Source: Abditibacteriaceae bacterium (GTDB lineage Bacteria > Armatimonadota > Abditibacteriia > Abditibacteriales > Abditibacteriaceae). Taken from it: DNA of 64,000 bases. The translations under genes and the position numbers were made by a program. Positions 32,758 to 42,428 of the stretch are shown here, one piece after another. The notes under the pieces are model-generated. The model saw only the letters and a program-made list of their open reading frames with translations, ran no database searches and was not told the DNA's origin. The stretch is from NCBI GenBank assembly GCA_019239895.1, contig JAFAZH010000033.1:1-64000 (forward strand), written 5' to 3'. Each line of letters opens with the position of its first letter. The stretch's first letter is position 1.

Positions 32758-35700
32758 AACGAATCCACTTCAGTCGCCTTTTTTACCTTGGCTTCATTCT
32801 GTGTCTCTTATCGGTTAAGGTGAGCCAGGCGCAGACTTTTACCAATCCTCTGGTCAAATCACAGACTGCACCCGACCCGTGGATGATTTACAAAGACGGT
32901 TACTACTACTTCACCTCGACTGGGGGCGGCCATATTGCGGTCTGGAAGTCGCCCACCATTACAGGCATTGATAATGGAAAGAAAGTCACCGTCTGGAAAG
33001 CGCCACCCACTGGGCCAAATAGCCGCAATGTCTGGGCACCGGAACTGCATTTTCTCAATGGCCGGTGGTATATCTACTACGCCGCTGATGATGGGCCGAA
33101 TGCCCACCATCGCCTTTATGTGCTGGAAAGCGTTTCAAATGATGCTCAGGGGCTATACGTTGATAAGGGTAAAATCGCAGTGCCAGGCGAAGATAAATGG
33201 GCCATTGATGCCACCGTTTTAGCGCGGCCCGATGGCTCGCTTTATCTGATCTGGTCGGGCTGGCCGGGCGACGAAGACCGCAAGCAATGCATCTATATTG
33301 CGCCCATGAGTAACCCATGGACAATTAGCGGCCCGCGTGTTTTGCTTTCGACACCAGAACTGCCGTGGGAAGGTCGGATTAATGAAGGGCCGGAAGTGCT
33401 TCAACGTGGGGGTAAGACTTTTATTGTTTACTCGGCGAATGGCAGTTGGCTACCCGATTACTGCCTGGGGATGTTGACCAACAGCGATGGCAACGTCTTG
33501 AATGCAAGCTCCTGGACAAAGTCTCCCGCACCCGTTTTTGCTACCTACTCTGGCCCGGCAGGAACACTTTACGCGCCTGGACACAACTCCTTTACCCGCT
33601 CACCGGATGGCCGTGAAGACTGGATCATCTATCACGGCAAAGATACGGATAAGGGTGGCTGGGCCAACCGCATGACACGCGCTCAGAAATTTACCTGGAA
33701 TGCCGATGGCACACCCAACTTCGGTCATCCCGTGCCCAGCGGTGTTAGCTTGCCCGTTCCCTCCGGGGAATTAGCGGTGCAAATGGCTCCCTCAATTCAT
33801 CTGCAAGCCGACCGGACTGCCGTTGGCATGGGACAAACGGTGCGCGTCTTAGCGACGGCAACACGCGGTGGCAGAGCAGCGGCTGGTTTAGAATTATGGC
33901 CTTATGTCAATAGCCGACGCTGGGGCACACAAGCCACCACCGATGCACAAGGCCACGCCACTTTTCTGTTGCCCTTGCCTAATGTCGGCAGGGCACGCAT
34001 TCAGGCGATTGTGCGTCCACCGAAGCCATCATCTAATGCCTTCTGGATTTGGGCCAACACACCCCAAGACAATCAGACGCTTTACCTCACCAAGACATTT
34101 TTCGTGACTGCCCCAGTGCGCGCGGCTTCATTGCATATTACAGGCGATGATATGTTTCATGCTTACCTGAACGGCCATGATATTGGCGAAGGTGGTGGTT
34201 GGGAAAAAGTCAAATTCATCACCAACTTAGCACAGTGGCTTAAACCAGGGGAAAACACGCTCGCTGTAGAGACACACAATGCCTCTGGCCCGGCAGGATT
34301 GCTGGCTCGCTTAGAGATTACAACACCTCAAGGCCAACAGGTGATTGCCACTGATAGGACATGGCAAATCTTCGACACCCAGCCCACTGGCTGGCCGAAT
34401 AACGCAACGGCACCTGGTCGGAGCGCCTCCCAAGTGGCACCAGTCGGCGAGGGAGCCTGGGGCAGCGGACTGGAAGGCTGGCCTGGCCTTAGCCCGCAGA
34501 ATGACTTTCCCGTTGGCACCCCTCTACCACAAGGTGCTTCAACTTCTAATCCACTCTCTATCCGGGTGCATCGGCGCACAATTAACAATGTGCGTGACCC
34601 GGAGCATCTAGTTGGCATGGAATGGGAACCGTGGTTCACCCCGCGCAACGCCCGCTGGGACACTGCCGAAGCGGTGCCCCTCGTGGGCAACTATGATTCT
34701 TTCAATACGGATGCCATTCGCCAGCACGCGCTCTGGATGACCGAAGCCGGTGTCAATTTCCTATTAGTAGATTGGTCGAATAACCTGTGGGGCAAGGAAC
34801 ATTGGAGTGAACGCGCACCTGGCGTTAATGAACTCATGCGCGGCACAACGCTGCTCCTGGATACTTACGCCCAGATGCGCAAAGAAGGCATTCCTGTGCC
34901 GCAAATAACTTTGCTCCTGGGATTGGATAATGGCCCCACAACCACCATGACCGCTCTCAATGAAGAGCTACAGTGGGTTTATGACAACTACGTGCGCAAC
35001 CCGCGTTATCAAGGCTTGTGGCTTTATTACGAGGGCAAGCCACTAATCGTCCCCTTTGATGGCGGGGGGCAAGCCTATAAAGCGACTAACCCGGCGATAG
35101 ATAGCTCACGCTTTACCATTCGCTGGATGAGCACACGCTTTGAAGTGAATCATGCGGAGCGCAATGGTTACTGGTCGTGGATGGATGGCGTGGTGCATCC
35201 GATTCCCACTTACCATAACGGACAGGCCGAAGCCCTCACTGTCACGCCTGCCTTCTTTGGCGATGGAGGTTGGACTTATCCGCAAGCGATGGGGCGGCGT
35301 GGTGGGGCGACCTATTTAGAAGAGTTCAAAACGGCTCTGCAACATCGCCCTCGTTTTCTGCTGCTGAATCAGTGGAACGAATTTGCCGGGCAAGCGGAAG
35401 GCACCGGTTATGGCCCTAATAAAGATCAATATGTAGATACTTACAATGTGGAACTGAGTGATGACATTGAGCCGACTTCACTTACTGCCTGCTCTTATCG
35501 TGGCTGTGGCGGCTGGGGGTTCTATTATCAGAATCTCACCCGCGCCCTGGTGGAAATATATCATGGCCTTGCCCCGGAAACGACTTTGCTCTCCATCGCT
35601 CATCCACTTCACGAGCAGGTTGTAACCGGAGAAACCCTTCCCGTGGAATGGAACACCATCGGCAAAGCGGCCCAGAGCTTTACCTTATCTGTAGATGGGC

Positions 35701-35903
35701 AAGTGGTGGCGAGAGGTCTGCAAGGTTCCAACTATGCCCTGCCCCTCAAGAATCTTGCGCCTGGTGCTCATACATTAATATTGCGTGCAGAGGGAGTCAC
35801 AACACAATTTCCGCTCTCCTCTATCCAGCAGGATGAACCATTAAAAAGGCCAGTGCCAGTATGGGCGCAAGTGGATTTTGAAGTCGCCAATTATCATCAT
35901 TAG
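32754..35903 (+). CDS. Secreted two-catalytic-domain protein: GH43 plus GH99/GH71-like
   Basis: 1049 residues from GTG 32754 with signal peptide to about residue 25. Residues 26-325 form a GH43 five-bladed propeller: Asp41 in APDPWM (base), Asp152 in AIDATVL (pKa modulator) and Glu211 in NEGPEVL (acid). Residues about 345-425 look like an Ig-type domain. Residues 427-545 form a galactose-binding sandwich (ITGDDMFHAYLNGHDIGEGG). Residues 620-950 form a second TIM-barrel of the GH99/GH71-like type (GMEWEPWFTPRN, EAGVNFLLVDWSNNLWG, LLNQWNEFAG). The C-terminus is an Ig-like tail. GH43 enzymes remove arabinose or xylose, and GH99-like barrels act on mannosides or other glycans. The combination in one chain is unusual. 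It is coupled to the upstream SDR. Confidence 0.82.
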   Translation: MKRIHFSRLFYLGFILCLLSVKVSQAQTFTNPLVKSQTAPDPWMIYKDGYYYFTSTGGGHIAVWKSPTITGIDNGKKVTVWKAPPTGPNSRNVWAPELHFLNGRWYIYYAADDGPNAHHRLYVLESVSNDAQGLYVDKGKIAVPGEDKWAIDATVLARPDGSLYLIWSGWPGDEDRKQCIYIAPMSNPWTISGPRVLLSTPELPWEGRINEGPEVLQRGGKTFIVYSANGSWLPDYCLGMLTNSDGNVLNASSWTKSPAPVFATYSGPAGTLYAPGHNSFTRSPDGREDWIIYHGKDTDKGGWANRMTRAQKFTWNADGTPNFGHPVPSGVSLPVPSGELAVQMAPSIHLQADRTAVGMGQTVRVLATATRGGRAAAGLELWPYVNSRRWGTQATTDAQGHATFLLPLPNVGRARIQAIVRPPKPSSNAFWIWANTPQDNQTLYLTKTFFVTAPVRAASLHITGDDMFHAYLNGHDIGEGGGWEKVKFITNLAQWLKPGENTLAVETHNASGPAGLLARLEITTPQGQQVIATDRTWQIFDTQPTGWPNNATAPGRSASQVAPVGEGAWGSGLEGWPGLSPQNDFPVGTPLPQGASTSNPLSIRVHRRTINNVRDPEHLVGMEWEPWFTPRNARWDTAEAVPLVGNYDSFNTDAIRQHALWMTEAGVNFLLVDWSNNLWGKEHWSERAPGVNELMRGTTLLLDTYAQMRKEGIPVPQITLLLGLDNGPTTTMTALNEELQWVYDNYVRNPRYQGLWLYYEGKPLIVPFDGGGQAYKATNPAIDSSRFTIRWMSTRFEVNHAERNGYWSWMDGVVHPIPTYHNGQAEALTVTPAFFGDGGWTYPQAMGRRGGATYLEEFKTALQHRPRFLLLNQWNEFAGQAEGTGYGPNKDQYVDTYNVELSDDIEPTSLTACSYRGCGGWGFYYQNLTRALVEIYHGLAPETTLLSIAHPLHEQVVTGETLPVEWNTIGKAAQSFTLSVDGQVVARGLQGSNYALPLKNLAPGAHTLILRAEGVTTQFPLSSIQQDEPLKRPVPVWAQVDFEVANYHH

Positions 35904-35913
35904 CTTTATCGGG

Positions 35914-36060
35914 TTTCAACACAAAGGACACAAAGAACACAGAGGGGAACTAAGGAGCAAGGATTGAAGATAGAGACATGTTGCTGTTATAATCCTCCAT
36001 CCTCTATTCTCCATCTTCTTTTGTGCCCTTTGTGACTTCTTTGTGTCCTTTGTGTTGAAA
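35914..36060. repeat. Inverted-repeat element built from CACAAAG motifs (copy A)
   Basis: Arms 35914-35937 and 36037-36060 are perfect complements; the left arm begins TTTCAACACAAAGGACACAA and ends AGAA. They enclose about 99 bp that contains a second imperfect dyad (GAAGATAGAG against CTCTATTCTCCATCTTC). The element fills almost the whole gap between the GH43-fusion and GH116 genes. It resembles the element at 60611-60780 in motif and architecture. Confidence 0.85.
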
Positions 36061-36086
36061 AGAGAGGGCAACAGAAAGGTATTGAT

Positions 36087-39000
36087 ATGCCACGTAATTG
36101 TAATTGTTCTGGTGGCTGCGGGCCGCAGCAGGATGGCGCAGATGGCGTGACACGACGGGAGTTCATTACCCTCGTGGGAGCCGGAACCGCCGGGTTGCTG
36201 CTGCACAATACGGTTGGCGCACAGGCGGCGGAGACGCGGCCTGTTTCGGCACAAACGGTTGATACGCAAGTGACCACACAAGAAATTGCGCGTTGGAAGA
36301 AGGCACTTTTTGAGCCAGCCGCGCCGCGACTGTATCGTTCCGATACCCACACCGATGCCCGAATGCACCTGGGAGGCATTGGCACCGGCAACTTTGACAT
36401 CGGCGTGGATGGGCAGTTTCTCAACTGGCAGCTTTTCAATACTTTGCGCGATGGCTATGTGCCATTCTACTTCGCCGTGCGCAGCGGGAATACCGCTAAA
36501 TTGCTGCAAACCACAGGTGGCCCCGACTGGCCGCGCATACGGCAAATTGAAATGACGGGCGAGTATCCGCTGGCCACCCTGCGCTTCCGGGATGCCGACC
36601 TGCCAGTGCAATTGGAATTAACCGCTTTCACGCCTTTTGCGCCTTTGGACTCGCGCTTGTCTTCCATGCCCGTGGCTGCTTTTGTGTTTCGCGTGCATAA
36701 TCCGACTTCACAACTCCAGAAGGTTTCCCTCGCCGCTTTTATGCAAAACCCGGTGGGTTACGATGCCCAAGGCGAGATAAGAGGAGTAGAACACCCGAAT
36801 TTCGGCGGCAACGTTAATGAGATTACGAGCGAAGGCAATGCGACTGTGCTTTCCATGCGGGCCGTGCCGGGGCAAGCACCTACCTTAGATAAACCAATTC
36901 AACTCTACACCAATCTCAACCTTGCCGCGCTCCATACGCCACCCGTTGATCGTCCCCAGAATCTCACGGTACAGGCACTAGATCGCATTCCCACTGGGGC
37001 GGAACCCGGCAATTCACCCGGCACGGTTATCTGGCTGGAAAACGCGCCCACTGAACTTTCTGACACCACGCTGCGCACCATCCATGACGCCGTGCAAGCG
37101 GGAGCAACTTTGGTCTTTGCCGGTCATGAAATGCCCCTCCTGCATACCTACGGCCAATTAACCGGCGGCAAGCCCCTGCAAAACACGGCGGGGCGTCCTG
37201 ATATTCTCTTTGAAGATTTTGAAACAGATTACTCGAAATGGACAGTTGAGGGCACCGCCTTTGGGGAGCGACCACCCGCCGGAACACAGCCCAATCAGCA
37301 AGTTGTCTCTGGTTTCGAGGGGAAGCGCCTGGTGAACTCGTATCGTGGCACCGATGGTGTCACCGGACGACTCATTAGCAAACCGTTCACCATTGAGCGC
37401 GACTTTATTCGCTTCCTCGTGGGCGGCGGTTCGGAACCAAGCACGCAGATTCGTCTCATCTTTAATGGCAAAACGGTGCGAACTGCCTCCGGGCGCAATG
37501 AGGAGCGGTTAGCCGCCGCGCTGTGGGATGTACGCGATTTTTCCGGCCAGCAGGCACACCTTGAAATTGTGGATGACAGCCAAGGCCCGTGGGGACACAT
37601 TAACGTAGACCACATCCAGTTTACCGACGTGCCGGGGAGTCAGACGGTTATGCAATTACTACAAGAATTGCTACCAGCTCGTTTTAGCGGTGTTCAGGCA
37701 GCTAACGCAACTTCCCCGAACACCGTAACCTTCCAGAACCTGGAACTCTTGGCCGGAAGCCACCAATCCACAACACACAACGGTTTGCAGATCATAACTC
37801 ATGCTGTCGGCAAAGGCCAGGTTACTCTGGCTGCTGGCCCACTGATTAGAGCCGGGGGAGAACCTTACTCCAGGGAACGGCAGGAAGCCTATGCTTTAGT
37901 CAGCGAATTGGCAGGCGCGCAATTTACCACCTCCAACGGCACCTTGCCCACCGCGCCCGGCTTTGGCACTCTCGCCCTGGCTACGTCTGGCCCGAACGCA
38001 GGTGGCATGGAGGCTTTCGCTGACTGGATGGTTGCTTTCACCGATTGGCAAGCAGGGCGACGATTTCTAAATGCTAAGGCGCCACGCAGTGCTTATTCCG
38101 TATCCGGGCTTACACTTCCGCCAACTGCCCCCGGCCACACCGTTAATGGTGCGCTCGCCAGTACTGTCACAGTTGCCCCAGGCCAGACGGTTGAGGTGCC
38201 ATTCTTCCTCACCTGGCACTATCCCAACAAATACAGCCATGACACCCATGTGGGAAACCATTATACGACCCTATGGCCCAACGCGCGGGCTGTGATGCAA
38301 GAAGCAGTGGCGAACTTCTCAACGCTGCGCGCGAGAACGGAGCAGTTCCGCATAACTTTCTATGATAGTCCACTTCCCTATTGGATGCTGGATTGTATCT
38401 CTTCTCAAGCCAGTACCATCCGCCATGTGGGGGTCGTTTTCCGTATCGCTAACAGTGACATCTATGGCTGGGAAGGCTCGAACGGTTGCTGCGATCCCAC
38501 TTGCACCCATGTCTGGGGTTATGAACAATCATTAGCCCGTCTCTTTCCTGACCTGGAAAAAGAGATGCGCCGCATTGATTACAAACATCAACAGTCAGAT
38601 GATGGCGGCATTAACAACCGCACAGCGGTGCCCTCGCCACCGCAACCCAGCGGCGAGCATCCGTTTGTGGATGGTCACGCCAGTTGCATCCTCAAAGCCT
38701 ATCGGGAGGCCCTCAATCATCCTGATGATTCGTGGCTGCGCGAATACTGGCCGGGTATTCAGCGGGCTGTCGAGTATCTCATTAAGCGCGATGCCGCGAC
38801 TTCCGGCGGTAAGCCGACCGGCATTCTGGAAGACGATCAGTGGAATACCTACGATGAAGCCTTACATGGCGTTACAACTTTCATCGGCACGTATTATTTA
38901 GCGGCTTTGCGCGCCGGGGAAGAATTAGCGCGCAGGCGCGGCGATAACGCCGCGGCCAATCGTTATCACTCCATTTTTGAGCAGGGGCAAAAGAGACTAA

Positions 39001-39878
39001 TTGATCTGTGCTGGAATGGGGAGTATTTCCAACAACACCTAACCGACTATGAGAAGCGTAACGGCGAGATTGGCCCCGGCTGCATGAGCGACCAATTGAT
39101 TGGCCAGTGGTGGGCGCATCAACTCGGACTGGGCTATGTCCTGCCACAAGAGATGGTGCAGAAGGCGCTGAAGTCCGTTTTTAAATACAACTGGCTCCCC
39201 GACCATACCAACTGGCAGCACAACTGGCGCAAGTTCGCTGGGGGCAGAGATAAAGGACTGCTCATTTGCACTTGGCCTAAAGGTGGTCGTCCTGCTAACC
39301 CGATGCTGTATGTGGATGAAGTCTGGACTGGCATCGAATATCAAGTGGCTGGACATATGATTTACGAGGGCATGGTGGACGAAGCGTTTGCCATTATCAA
39401 AGGTGCCCGCGACCGCTATGATGGTATACCGAGTGCGCCCATGCCGCGCAGCCCGTGGAACGAATTTGAATGTGGCGGTCATTATGCACGAGCTATGTCG
39501 TCCTGGTCTATTTTATTAGCCATGAGTGGCTGGCATTACGACGGCATGGCTCAATCGCTGCGCTTTGCGCCACGTTATTCTCCCGCCAACTTCAAGACTT
39601 TCTGGAGCGGCCCCGAAGGTTGGGGCAGTATCAGCCAAACTCGTAACACGGCGCGCGATGGCAGAGGACAAAGTCATGAGATTACTGCCGTTGAAGGCAA
39701 TCTGCGCTTAGCTTTCTTGCATCTTGATGCACCAGACGGGGTTAAGCGCGTCCAGGCCCAGCTAGGGGGTAAGCGTCTTGCCACTAGCAATAGGCTCACC
39801 ACTGATGGTTTAGCCATCACCTTTGATAATGCCGTCATATTGCGCCAGGGACAAACGCTAAATGTGAACCTGACCTAA
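36087..39878 (+). CDS. Tat-exported GH116 family glycosidase with inserted domains
   Basis: 1263 residues. The N-terminus has a cysteine cluster (CNCSGGCG) followed by a Tat signal (TRREFITLVGAGTAG, Arg23-Arg24). Residues about 95-265 form the GH116 N-terminal beta domain (GGIGTGNFDIGVDGQFLNWQ). The C-terminal (alpha/alpha)6 barrel, about 740-1200, carries the family blocks CTHVWGYEQSLARLFPDLE, DGHASCILKAYREAL, and GCMSDQLIGQWWA. GH116 contains GBA2-type beta-glucosidases/glucosylceramidases and xylosidases. Between the two parts lies an insertion of about 330 residues with a ThuA/GATase-like stretch (HDAVQAGATLVFAGHEMPLL) split by a binding module (DILFEDFETDYSKW). The protein is clearly longer than usual GH116 enzymes. 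Substrate is unknown. Confidence 0.82.
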   Translation: MPRNCNCSGGCGPQQDGADGVTRREFITLVGAGTAGLLLHNTVGAQAAETRPVSAQTVDTQVTTQEIARWKKALFEPAAPRLYRSDTHTDARMHLGGIGTGNFDIGVDGQFLNWQLFNTLRDGYVPFYFAVRSGNTAKLLQTTGGPDWPRIRQIEMTGEYPLATLRFRDADLPVQLELTAFTPFAPLDSRLSSMPVAAFVFRVHNPTSQLQKVSLAAFMQNPVGYDAQGEIRGVEHPNFGGNVNEITSEGNATVLSMRAVPGQAPTLDKPIQLYTNLNLAALHTPPVDRPQNLTVQALDRIPTGAEPGNSPGTVIWLENAPTELSDTTLRTIHDAVQAGATLVFAGHEMPLLHTYGQLTGGKPLQNTAGRPDILFEDFETDYSKWTVEGTAFGERPPAGTQPNQQVVSGFEGKRLVNSYRGTDGVTGRLISKPFTIERDFIRFLVGGGSEPSTQIRLIFNGKTVRTASGRNEERLAAALWDVRDFSGQQAHLEIVDDSQGPWGHINVDHIQFTDVPGSQTVMQLLQELLPARFSGVQAANATSPNTVTFQNLELLAGSHQSTTHNGLQIITHAVGKGQVTLAAGPLIRAGGEPYSRERQEAYALVSELAGAQFTTSNGTLPTAPGFGTLALATSGPNAGGMEAFADWMVAFTDWQAGRRFLNAKAPRSAYSVSGLTLPPTAPGHTVNGALASTVTVAPGQTVEVPFFLTWHYPNKYSHDTHVGNHYTTLWPNARAVMQEAVANFSTLRARTEQFRITFYDSPLPYWMLDCISSQASTIRHVGVVFRIANSDIYGWEGSNGCCDPTCTHVWGYEQSLARLFPDLEKEMRRIDYKHQQSDDGGINNRTAVPSPPQPSGEHPFVDGHASCILKAYREALNHPDDSWLREYWPGIQRAVEYLIKRDAATSGGKPTGILEDDQWNTYDEALHGVTTFIGTYYLAALRAGEELARRRGDNAAANRYHSIFEQGQKRLIDLCWNGEYFQQHLTDYEKRNGEIGPGCMSDQLIGQWWAHQLGLGYVLPQEMVQKALKSVFKYNWLPDHTNWQHNWRKFAGGRDKGLLICTWPKGGRPANPMLYVDEVWTGIEYQVAGHMIYEGMVDEAFAIIKGARDRYDGIPSAPMPRSPWNEFECGGHYARAMSSWSILLAMSGWHYDGMAQSLRFAPRYSPANFKTFWSGPEGWGSISQTRNTARDGRGQSHEITAVEGNLRLAFLHLDAPDGVKRVQAQLGGKRLATSNRLTTDGLAITFDNAVILRQGQTLNVNLT

Positions 39879-39893
39879 AGTTTAGACGGCAAG

Positions 39894-39935
39894 AAAAAAG
39901 AGACCTACTGCAACAGCAAGCGGTCTCTTTTTTTG
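39894..39935 (+). terminator. Intrinsic terminator after the GH116 gene
   Basis: AAAGAGACC (39897-39905) pairs with GGTCTCTTT (39922-39930), followed by a T run. It begins about 15 bases after the stop codon. Confidence 0.85.
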
Positions 39936-39997
39936 TCATACTCTGTAGCACCCCTTTATTTGCTATACATTGCGTGCCTGCTATTGTGTTTGGATTC

Positions 39998-41359
39998 ATG
40001 CCTAAACCTCTAACAAAGCAAACTCGCCTGCTTGCCCTTGCTATCAATCTGTTACAGCTATGCTGTGGCACCCTTATAATCGCAATTTTGCTGATACTCA
40101 GTGGGTGCCACAAGACCGAGGTGCAAACCGGGGGGCCAGTGGAGATTACGCTCTGGCATCCGTGGGGCAGCGACCAAGCCAAGGGCCTGCAAAGAATTGT
40201 TGATCTCTATCATCACAGCCAAAACCGGGTGCGGGTGCGCCTGGTGTTTACACCAACTGACCTGAGCACCAATCAAAAGTTCTTTACGGCTGTTGCGGCC
40301 AATAAACCACCTGATGCCAGCTTTGTAGACGGCACCCAGGTGGCGCAATGGGCCGAATGGGGCGCACTGCTGCCCTTAGACAAATACATCCAACAGGCAG
40401 GCATTAAACCCACCGATTATTACGATCCCTGCTGGAAGCAGGCACAATATCAAGGTCAAGTGTGGGCTATGACATATTGCGCTGATCCCAACTTCGCCTT
40501 TTGCTGGAACAAAGAGCTTTTCCGCAAAGCTGGCCTCAACCCCGACCAACCACCGCGCACTATTGAGGATATAGATGCAATGGCACAAAAGCTTACTCAA
40601 GATAAAAATGGTCGTTTGCTATCATTAGGCATCATTCCGTGGAGTCAATATGGTTCGGCCAATAGCGTCTTCACCTGGGGCTGGGCCTTTGGCGGCAAGT
40701 TTTATGATGAAAAGAATGGTCGCATCACGGCTAACAACCCCCGTGTAGTAAAAGCAGTCGAGTGGATGGCGAGCTATGCGAAGAAGTTAGGCATAACCCG
40801 TGTGAATAGCGCCACCTCCGGCTGGGGTTCGGGCGCATCCGATCCGTTCATTACTGGCAACCTGGCCATGCGATGCGTCCACATCTCGACACTTAAGGAT
40901 TTAACGCGCTATGGCCCTAACCTCGACTACGGCATCGCCCCCATTCCCGGCACACCCGATGGCGAGATTGGCTCTTCCTGGGTCGGGGGCTGGCTCCTGG
41001 CCCTACCACGCGGCTGCGCGCACCCGGACGCGGCCTGGGATTTTGTGCATTGGGCCTGCGCCACCCCCGAAGGCACGGCTGCCATAGCGAGGGAGGTCGG
41101 ATTATTACCCGGCTATCGCCGCTCACCCGCCATTGCTCAAGTCAAGCACGATCCGCGTCTCGGTATGTTTGTCAAGATTCTCGAAGACTCCAAGCACCAA
41201 CGCCCGGTGATGCCGGTGCAAGCCTTCTTCATGGGTGCCCTCGACCGTGCCGTAGAACGTGCCATTTACGCCAAACAAACACCACAAGAAGCAATGGATC
41301 AAGCCACTGCAGAAACACAGCGCGAGTTGGATTTGGTGTCGGGCAAGAAAGTCCAGTAA
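39998..41359 (+). CDS. ABC-transporter sugar-binding lipoprotein (solute-binding family 1)
   Basis: About 453 residues from ATG 39998; the frame is open from GTG 39974. The leader ends LLILSGC, a lipobox with Cys37 as the lipidation site. The mature part matches family 1 binding proteins: VEITLWHPWGSDQAKGLQRI, PPDASFVDGTQVAQWAEWG, and near the end SSWVGGWLLALPRGCAHPDA with AAWDFVHWACATPEG. Such proteins deliver mono- or oligosaccharides to MalFG-type permeases. A permease gene follows after 44 bp; the second permease and ATPase are not nearby. Confidence 0.92.
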   Translation: MPKPLTKQTRLLALAINLLQLCCGTLIIAILLILSGCHKTEVQTGGPVEITLWHPWGSDQAKGLQRIVDLYHHSQNRVRVRLVFTPTDLSTNQKFFTAVAANKPPDASFVDGTQVAQWAEWGALLPLDKYIQQAGIKPTDYYDPCWKQAQYQGQVWAMTYCADPNFAFCWNKELFRKAGLNPDQPPRTIEDIDAMAQKLTQDKNGRLLSLGIIPWSQYGSANSVFTWGWAFGGKFYDEKNGRITANNPRVVKAVEWMASYAKKLGITRVNSATSGWGSGASDPFITGNLAMRCVHISTLKDLTRYGPNLDYGIAPIPGTPDGEIGSSWVGGWLLALPRGCAHPDAAWDFVHWACATPEGTAAIAREVGLLPGYRRSPAIAQVKHDPRLGMFVKILEDSKHQRPVMPVQAFFMGALDRAVERAIYAKQTPQEAMDQATAETQRELDLVSGKKVQ

Positions 41360-41403
41360 TCGGGTCTCAGCAGTTGATAGCATAGCAGTAACCACAATGA
41401 TAC

Positions 41404-42312
41404 ATGAGTAATCAGACATCCAAACTCAAAATGACGGCGATGGAACGGCAGCATTTAAGGAGCGGGCTTTTGTTTTGTCTCCCCGGCATTGTCGGGCTGA
41501 TGATGTTCACCGTTTATCCTGTACTGGCATCACTGTACTATTCCTTTTGCAATTACAGTGTCCTAAAGCCGCCGCATTGGGTTGGGTGGGGCAACTATCA
41601 AGTGCTGATGCACGACTCGCAGCTAGGCGCGGCGTTGAAGAACACGGTCATCTATGCAGCGATGGCGATTCCCTCTGGCATTATCACCGCGTTTTTACTG
41701 GCTAATTTGCTCAACCAGAAAGTGCGAGGCATGGCCTTCTTTCGCACGGCGTTTTATCTGCCCAGCGTCACACCAGCGGTCGCCAGTGCGGTGTTGTGGG
41801 TCTGGGTGCTAAATCCCCAGTTTGGGCTGCTCAATACGGCATTGGCTTCGGTGGGCATTCAAGGCCCTGGTTGGCTTTCTGACCCCGCTTGGGCCAAGGC
41901 AGCCCTGGCGCTTATGGGCATGTGGGGTGTGGGTAGTTGGATGGTGATTTTCTTAGCGGGTCTTCAAGATGTGCCCGTCGAGTTGCAAGAAGCTGCCCGC
42001 CTGGATGGGGCTGGGTCTTATGCCTCATGGCGTCATGTGACATTACCCTTTATGAGTCCCCACCTACTCTTTGCTTCCGTGATGGGATTGATTGGCGTAT
42101 CGTCCTTCTTCGCGCAGCCAATGGTGATGACCGGTGGCGGCCCGGCAGGTAGCACCACCTTTTTTGCGCAATACCTGTTTCAGAACGCTTTCCAATTCTT
42201 CAAAATGGGCTATGCGTGCGCCCTCGCCTGGTCGTTAGCAGTCGTGCTGATTTTCCTCACGGCCTTGCTGTTTCGCGGCTCGACCCGCTACGTGTATTAT
42301 GGCGGGGATTAG
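41404..42312 (+). CDS. Sugar ABC transporter permease (MalF/UgpA type)
   Basis: A 302-residue protein with six TM segments. The N-terminal region has FCLPGIVGLMMFTVYPVLAS, typical of the first permease of carbohydrate ABC systems, and the cytoplasmic EAA loop reads EAARLDGAGSYASWRHVTLP. It belongs with the lipoprotein encoded just upstream. Normally a MalG/UgpE-type second permease follows at once. Here a palindromic repeat and then a gene on the other strand follow, so the heterodimer partner must be encoded elsewhere, or was lost. Confidence 0.92.
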   Translation: MSNQTSKLKMTAMERQHLRSGLLFCLPGIVGLMMFTVYPVLASLYYSFCNYSVLKPPHWVGWGNYQVLMHDSQLGAALKNTVIYAAMAIPSGIITAFLLANLLNQKVRGMAFFRTAFYLPSVTPAVASAVLWVWVLNPQFGLLNTALASVGIQGPGWLSDPAWAKAALALMGMWGVGSWMVIFLAGLQDVPVELQEAARLDGAGSYASWRHVTLPFMSPHLLFASVMGLIGVSSFFAQPMVMTGGGPAGSTTFFAQYLFQNAFQFFKMGYACALAWSLAVVLIFLTALLFRGSTRYVYYGGD

Positions 42313-42343
42313 TTTGGATGGGACGCAACGCTATAGTCAGGAT

Positions 42344-42414
42344 AGCGGGGCTTGCGCCCTCCTCCAATCCAACAGTTTATGAGACAATGATCGAAAGAGG
42401 GCGCAAGTCCCGCT
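42344..42414. repeat. Palindromic repeat after the ABC permease gene
   Basis: AGCGGGGCTTGCGCCCTC at 42344-42361 pairs with 42397-42414 with one mismatch around a 35-base spacer. It occupies the gap between two convergent genes and may terminate both. Confidence 0.75.
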
Positions 42415-42428
42415 AGAAACCTTAAATC

